From Helianthus annuus (lineage: Eukaryota > Streptophyta > Magnoliopsida > Asterales > Asteraceae), in NCBI RefSeq assembly GCF_002127325.2, contig NC_035449.2, forward strand, positions 77,972,693-78,036,692: 64,000 nucleotides of DNA, given 5' to 3'. The translations under genes were made by a program, and so were the position numbers. This document shows positions 58,301 through 64,000 of this stretch, one piece after another; positions within the stretch are counted from its first letter, which is position 1, and every line of letters begins with the position of its first letter. A model generated the notes under the pieces. It was not told the origin of the DNA and made no database searches. It saw nothing but the letters and a program-made list of their open reading frames with translations.

Positions 58301-59749
58301 ATGGATCAATACTCAGGAGGTTACAACTACACCTATGATGAGGATGATTATAGGGGTAATTATTGCACTAATTGTCGTAACACACGCTCGGTTCAATATA
58401 GTAACTCATATCAACCATCCAATTCATACAACCATTATGAGGAGCCCAGGTACGAGCCATCAACTTCATACACATCCTATGAAGACGAAAGGTATGAACC
58501 TCCTCCCTCATACTCATATTTTGATGAACCAAGGTATGAGCCTTCATACTCATACTTTGAAGACTCAAGATATGAGCCACCACCTTCATACTCTTATTAT
58601 GAGGAACCATGGCGTGAACAACCCACCTCATATGAGTACTATGAAGAACAAAGTTTCGACCCTTATCCATCATATACTCACAATGAAGAACAGTGGTGTG
58701 AACCATCTACTTCATATGAGTACTATGAGGAACCAAGGATCGAACAACCAGATTCAAGCTTTGAGGATCCAAATTCTTTTTCTCTCACCGAAGTAACCAA
58801 TAGGATATTAGAACACATTAAAACTATCGAACGTTACATGAAAGAATCTCGCGCAAGGGAAGAGGAGTCCCGCGCAAGAGAAGAATTAAATTGTAATAAT
58901 AACGTAGAGATAGTTGAAAATGTAAAAATGGAAGAACAAGAAAGTGAAAAACTGACACATGAGTTAAACAACGAAAAAGGTGAGTCCGATAATGTTAAAT
59001 TACAAGAAGAGTCTAATTTTGAAGAAATTAATCTCTTGTCACCTACTTTCGAAAATCATTGTTTAGTAACCCCTCATGCCAAGTTTTTAAAAGAGTTAAA
59101 CACTAGTGCTAAAATCAAAGAAATAGTAAGTGTTAAGTTAACTAATGATCAAACCTCGCTAATAAAAGAAGATCCTTTTGAAATTAACATTACACCGGTT
59201 CCATGTTTCTTTCAAAATTCATTTATTAGTAATATCACCATTGATAAAGATCTTTGTGTTAACATAATGCCTAACTACATTTTTGAAAAATTAAGTATTA
59301 GTGACTTTACTCCACTTCAAATACCCATTTTTCTATCCGATCGAAAAGTGATAAAATCAATCGGTGTAGTTGAAGATGTTTTGGTTCAAACAAATCAAAT
59401 GGTAATCCCAACCGACTTTGTCATCCTCGATGACGCTCCTTTAGTCTTGGGAAAACCTTTTGCACAAACTCATAAAGCTTTGAAAAACCGGAAATTCAAC
59501 AATCTACCTCTTCAGTTAGGGGCATTCAAAAGGAGCATAGATCTTGAGCGTTCAATGAAATATCCTTTTGGTAATAATGACCCCCTAATTGAAGATGAAG
59601 CTGAACCACCCGATACAACTAAAGAAGAAGACCACTTTGTTGAAGAAGAAATCGCCATAGAACAAACCTTTAATGTTCTTGATCTAGATGAGCCACAAAA
59701 TAAGGTGTCCTCTAAAGACCCACCCATTGAGCTCAAAAGAACTTCCTAA
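58301..59749 (+). CDS. Tyr/Glu/Pro-rich repeat protein with protease-like region (element B)
   Basis: The first ATG in frame is 58301, giving 482 residues. Residues about 33-147 are imperfect repeats of the type SYSYYEEPRYEPPP, rich in Tyr, Glu and Pro and probably disordered. Residues about 160-245 are charged and helical, with RAREEESRAREE, likely a coiled coil. Residues about 295-390 align with the protease of element A (for example VNIMPNYIFEKL, LSDRKV, VIPTDFVILD, LVLGKPF), but the active-site D-L-G-A run is replaced by D-K-D-L, so catalysis is doubtful. No capsid motif or CCHC knuckle is seen; only C22 and C25 form a C-x2-C pair. It takes the place of Gag. A one-base difference near 59737 ends the frame shortly before the reverse transcriptase frame resumes. 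Confidence 0.75.
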   Translation: MDQYSGGYNYTYDEDDYRGNYCTNCRNTRSVQYSNSYQPSNSYNHYEEPRYEPSTSYTSYEDERYEPPPSYSYFDEPRYEPSYSYFEDSRYEPPPSYSYYEEPWREQPTSYEYYEEQSFDPYPSYTHNEEQWCEPSTSYEYYEEPRIEQPDSSFEDPNSFSLTEVTNRILEHIKTIERYMKESRAREEESRAREELNCNNNVEIVENVKMEEQESEKLTHELNNEKGESDNVKLQEESNFEEINLLSPTFENHCLVTPHAKFLKELNTSAKIKEIVSVKLTNDQTSLIKEDPFEINITPVPCFFQNSFISNITIDKDLCVNIMPNYIFEKLSISDFTPLQIPIFLSDRKVIKSIGVVEDVLVQTNQMVIPTDFVILDDAPLVLGKPFAQTHKALKNRKFNNLPLQLGAFKRSIDLERSMKYPFGNNDPLIEDEAEPPDTTKEEDHFVEEEIAIEQTFNVLDLDEPQNKVSSKDPPIELKRTS

Positions 59750-62551
59750 AGGTTTGGAATATGCTTTTCTAGACAAAGATGGTAGTTTACCTGTAATTAT
59801 TTCTTCTAAATTAAGTAACATAGAATAAGAGAAATTAGTTAATCTTCTTAAAAAACACAAAAACGCGATCGCTTGGAAGCTTGTGGATATTAAAGGAATA
59901 AGTCCTTCCATGTGCACGCACAAAATTTTAATGAATGATGACTACAAAACAGTAATTCAACCACAACGAAGAGTGAATCCCAATGTACAAGAAGTGGTTA
60001 AAAATGAAGTCATCAAGCTACTTGACGCCGGACTAATCTACCCTATCTCCGATAGTCCGTGGGTAAGTCCCGTCCAAGTAGTCCCAAAGAAAGGAGGTAT
60101 GACGGTAATAACTAATGAGAAAAATGAATTAATACCAACAAGAACCGTCACAGGATGGAGAGTTTGTATAGACTATAGACGATTAAATGAAGCAACGAGG
60201 AAAGACCACTTTCCTTTACCCTTCATTGATCAAATGTTAGAACGACTATCCGGTCATAAATTTTATTGTTTCTTAGATGGTTTTTCAGGTTACTTTCAAA
60301 TACCGATAGCACCAGAAGACCAAGAGAAAACAACTTTCACGCGCCCCTACGGAACTTTCGCATATCGACGCATGCCATTCGGTCTATGTAATGCACCTGC
60401 AACATTCCAACGTTGTATGGTAGCCATTTTCCATGATATGATCGAAAAGACAATGGAAGTCTTCATGGACGACTTTTCTATCTTTGGAGACTCATATGAC
60501 CAATGTCTCGATAATCTTGAACGAATGCTATCCCGATGTGAGGAAACTAACCTCGCCCTTAACTGGGAAAAATGCCATTTCATGGTAACAGAGGGAATAG
60601 TACTCGGTCACAAAATCTCAAGCGAAGGAATGGAAGTCGATCGAGCAAAAATAGAAACTATTTCTCGATTACCACCACCATCCTCCGTAAGAGCAATCAG
60701 AAGTTTCTTAGGGCATGCCGGATTTTATAGAAGATTTATCAAGGACTTTTCAAAAATTTCAAGACCTCTAACAAAATTACTTGAAAAAGATGCACCTTTC
60801 ATCTTTGACAAGGAATGCAATCAAGCATTTCTAACCCTCAAGGAAATGCTAGTCAATGCACCTATCATGATAGCGCCCGATTGGAAATTTCCTTTCGAAA
60901 TCATGTGCGATGCAAGTGACTTTGCCGTTGGAGCAGTCTTGGGACAAAGAAAAGAAAAGCACTTCCACCCAATTTATTATGCTAGTAAAACGCTTAATGA
61001 TGCACAAGAAAATTATACAACTACAGAAAAAGAATTACTAGCATTGGTGTTTGCTTTTGATAAATTCCGTCCTTATCTTGTTCTTTCTAAAACTGTAGTC
61101 TATACAGACCATGCAGCTATCAGGTACCTCTTCAAGAAACAAGACGCAAAACCCCGTTTGATCAGATGGATTCTACTCCTCCAAGAATTCGACATCGAAA
61201 TCAAGGACAAAAGAGGAGCAGAAAACACTGCTGCAGATCATCTCTCACGCCTAGAAGACCCAGCTTTGGAAGCGACCAGGGACGAGCAAATCAACGAAAA
61301 ATTTCCCACAGAGTCCTTGGAGATGATGGAGAGTAGACAAGAACCATGGTATGCCGACTACGCTAATTATCTAGCTAGCGGTATAGTCACCAAAGGATGG
61401 CCGCATCACCAAAGAAAGAAATTCTTTGCTGATGTAAAGCATTACTTCTGGGAAGACCCTTATCTTTTCAAAATGTGTGCCGACCAGCTCATCCGAAGGT
61501 GTGTCCATGGTAATGAAGCACGAAGAATTCTCCGTCACTGTCATGAAGGTCCATACGGAGGACATCATGGTGCCGCGAGTACCGCACGAAAGGTATTTGA
61601 TTCAGGATTTTATTGGCCAACCATTTACAAGGATGCACAAAACCTTGTAAAGACATGTGATGCTTGCCAAAGATCAGGTAATATTTCTTCCAAAAACGAA
61701 ATGCCTCAAAATGGCATTCTCGTTTATGAAATCTTTGATGTGTGGGGACTCGATTTCATGGGACCTTTCCCACCATCAAAAGGAAACAAATATATACTTG
61801 TGGCAGTCGATTATTTGTCTAAATGGGCGGAGGCCGAAGCTCTTCCAACAAATGATGGAAGAGTAGTGGTAAAATTTCTAAAAAAATTATTTTCTCGTTT
61901 CGGAACACCAAAAGCTTTGATAAGTGATAGAGGTACTCATTTTTGCAATCATCAACTAGAAAAAATATTAACAAGGTATGGGGTCTATCACCGGGTCTCA
62001 ACAGCGTATCACCCTCAAACAAATGGGCAAGCCGAAGTGACTAATCGAGGTTTAAAACGAATACTTGAAAAAACCGTAGGACTAAATAAAAAGGATTGGG
62101 CTGACAAATTAGACGATGCCTTATGGGCCTTTCGAACTGCTTATAAAACCACTATAGGCACAACCCCATATAAGCTCGTCTATGGAAAAAGTTGCCACTT
62201 GCCGGTAGAAATAGCTCACAGAGCCTACTGGGCAATAAAAAATGTAAACTTAGACTTAGAAACTGCAGGTAAAAATCGATTTTGTCAAATGAATGAATTA
62301 GACGAATTATGGAACTATGCATATTCTAACTCCGAAATTTATAAAGAAAGAATGAAAAATTTGCATGATAAATATATTAAGTCTAATGAATTTCGGGTAG
62401 GATATCAAGTTCTATTGTTTAATTCACGACTTCGATTATTTCCTGGAAAACTAAAATCTAGGTGGTCAGGTCCTTTTTCCGTCAGCCATGTTTTTCCTCA
62501 CGGTACAATAGAAATTAAAGCTCGAAATGGGATACCATTTAAAGTCAATGG
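59750..62551 (+). pseudogene. Element B pol: reverse transcriptase, RNase H, integrase
   Basis: After the frameshift near 59737 the polyprotein continues with one TAA at 59827-59829; the long open part starts at 59883. Numbering from there: FLDGFSGY (130-137) and FMDD (194-197) in the reverse transcriptase; DAS at 343, ELLAL, YTDH (407-410) and ADHLSRL for RNase H; HCHE...HHGA and CDAC (552-595) as the zinc-binding part of integrase; Asp624, Asp682 and Glu718 as the D-D-35-E core. All catalytic residues are present. The frame loses its proper C terminus because a new LTR starts at 62552; the last 14 codons read to 62594 belong to that LTR. With one frameshift, one stop and the insertion, this copy cannot make a full polyprotein. 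Confidence 0.92.
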
Positions 62552-64000
62552 TGTAACACCCCGAAAAATAAAATTTTATATGAGATTTATATAAAGTATA
62601 AATAAATGAGTATTTACCAATTAGAAATTTTAACCTAGTTGGTTAATAGTTTAGAAATAACCTATAGTAGGGTTAAAAGCCACTAAATTAAATGTTGACC
62701 AAAATGAAGGGACCTTGGTTGTCAAAATTTGAAACTTGTGTTACTAAGTTAGTAAAACAAAACCAAACACCCCATTTTGAGGTGTTGGTCGACCAGGAGC
62801 AAGGAAAGGGGGCGATCCCCACTCTCAAACCCTAAATTCTGCTTAAAACTCTCAACTGAAGGAGCAAATCTGGTCCAAACGAAAATCCGAGCCTAGAATC
62901 GTGATCCTCATCGCAAGAGGATTATAAGGTATGTAAAATTTAGTGAAAACTCTTATCTTGGAATTTTCATGAATTGGGAAAAATCTGAAATTCTAGTTGC
63001 ATGTTTGTCTTATGATGATTTAGGAATAACTATGGTGTTTAGATACAAACCCTAGACAAATAGAAGTTTAAATCATAAGAAAATTTGGTGAATTCATGAA
63101 TAGCATTGTAGGTGGTTAATGGGTTATGTGTAGATTGATGAACACTAGGAAATAGATTGTGAATCTAGTGTAATTTGACCATTTGGAAGCGATTCCAGAA
63201 AGACTTAAGGTTATCAATCATGTAAAAGGGTTGAATGATGTAAATTTAGGGCTAAATAACAATCTAGAGAATTGATGTTTAATCATGTAAAAATCTGCCC
63301 ATGAAGTGCTTGTTGAAATGCCTCTATGAGGGCTTAAAACTGAAATTCCAAGTTTAAACGCATAATCACGATGTTTAGTGTATTATGCGAATTATGATTT
63401 GAAAAGAGAGTTCTAAACATATGATAAATGAACTCAATAGGAACGGGCGCAGGAGCGTCAAGCGGACAAGCGGGTGGCGAACCACGTCAAAAAGGGCTAC
63501 TTTGAAGGTATGTAACTTGACTCGTTACATTAAGTAGTTTGGATGATTATTAAATGCATAATTGGATTTTTAGAATAAGTGTCGTTTTGTATTTAAGCGG
63601 TGATGTCGCTATATTGAATAATGGATCAAATTGGTTGGAACTCGTTGGTAGTCGTCACAATGGTGGGTTCCTTAGACGAGCCAAACGGGTCGAATAATCA
63701 AGTACGGCATGGATAATGCTTCGGGTTGAGATGGATTGAATCTTTGATGATGGATAATATATAACATATTAAAATTGTGAGATTTAACTAAATGGCATCC
63801 TAGAAAACTGAAATCCGAGAGTTGGGTTTAGTGTAATGACCAAACCAAACAAAAACATAAATTTCCAGGTACTACCGTAAGTTACGGTGGTACCGTAACT
63901 TACGGTAGAGGCCAGGGGTTTACGGTGGTTCACTACTGTTTTACGGTGGACCAAAAGACTTCCAGGACTCACCGTAACTTACGGTGACACCGTAAGTTAC
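62552..64000 (+). mobile_element. LTR of a further element inserted into element B (runs off window)
   Basis: It starts TGTAACACCCCGAAAAAT, a common start of gypsy LTRs, directly inside the coding sequence of element B after AATGG. No open frame is supported in 1.45 kb. The last 130 bp carry ACCGTAAGTTACGGT-type palindromes. Neither the LTR end nor a primer site is reached. Confidence 0.65.

Larger units (their letters stand above)
56263..62551 (+). mobile_element. Element B: pol-bearing partner of element A (3' part outside window)
   Basis: A 5' LTR nearly identical to those of element A is followed by a tRNA-Asp primer site, a leader, a Tyr-rich protein with a protease-like region, and reverse transcriptase-RNase H-integrase. 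The polyprotein is cut at 62551 by another LTR (starting TGTAACACCCCG). The coding sequence belongs to the Athila/Tat side of gypsy, judging from the primer site and the reverse transcriptase and integrase sequences. The 3' LTR is not in the window. Confidence 0.88.

Noticed and set aside
62552..62594. C-terminal end of the element B integrase frame
   Set aside because: These codons lie in the inserted LTR that begins TGTAACACCCCG; the natural coding sequence stops at 62551.

Overview
This is a stretch of nuclear DNA from a flowering plant. The evidence is spliced genes with GT-AG introns, LTR retrotransposons with tRNA-Asp and initiator tRNA-Met primer sites, Mutator-like, hAT and PIF/Harbinger elements, a chimeric Pack-MULE, and AT-rich spacer. 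The repeat families suggest a daisy-family (Asteraceae) genome, but that is an inference. There is no prokaryotic operon, CRISPR array or canonical tRNA/rRNA gene.

Layout, 1-31 kb (gene island full of small elements). Three related genes encode EXPERA-domain membrane proteins of the TMEM97/sigma-2 receptor family. Copy 1 (3799-5209) has lost its second exon. Copies 2 (5369-6663) and 3 (26851-28492) are intact two-exon genes ending in a KKRA tail that fits an ER-retrieval signal; copy 3 has Asn where one conserved acidic residue is expected. Around them lie Mutator-type elements with 9-bp target duplications (7086-8361, 8418-9847, 13326-15455), PIF/Harbinger pieces (3350-3659, 11581-16537), hAT-type elements with 8-bp duplications (20984-21787, 30189-30644), and a run of inverted-repeat elements seated between (TA)n tracts (16603-25602). 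The 8418-9847 element is a Pack-MULE holding exon fragments of a GSK3/SHAGGY-like kinase and of the retromer subunit VPS26.

Layout, 31-64 kb (nested LTR retrotransposons). Element A (31665-39803, minus strand, TSD GTTAG) is complete from LTR to LTR but carries only Gag and protease. Element C (from 41404) is a relative, opened by a 3.5-kb solo LTR and then by a Sirevirus-like copia element (from 47761). The copia element is broken at its protease by a gypsy LTR with a tRNA-Met primer site (53287-55976). That element is broken in its leader by element B (from 56263), whose polyprotein is cut at 62551 by another LTR that runs off the window. Most right-hand halves of the nest must lie beyond base 64000.

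Most interesting signals. Elements A, B and C share almost the same LTR, yet A has Gag/protease without reverse transcriptase or integrase, while B has reverse transcriptase/RNase H/integrase, a protease-like region without the usual D-x-G motif, and a Tyr/Glu/Pro-rich repeat protein where Gag is expected. This looks like a divided, possibly complementary retrotransposon system. All three also carry a signal I cannot assign: 12-bp near-palindromes of the type CACGG(N2)CCGTG, always in pairs 21 bp apart, always in clusters of three pairs (seven clusters, 21 pairs found by reading).
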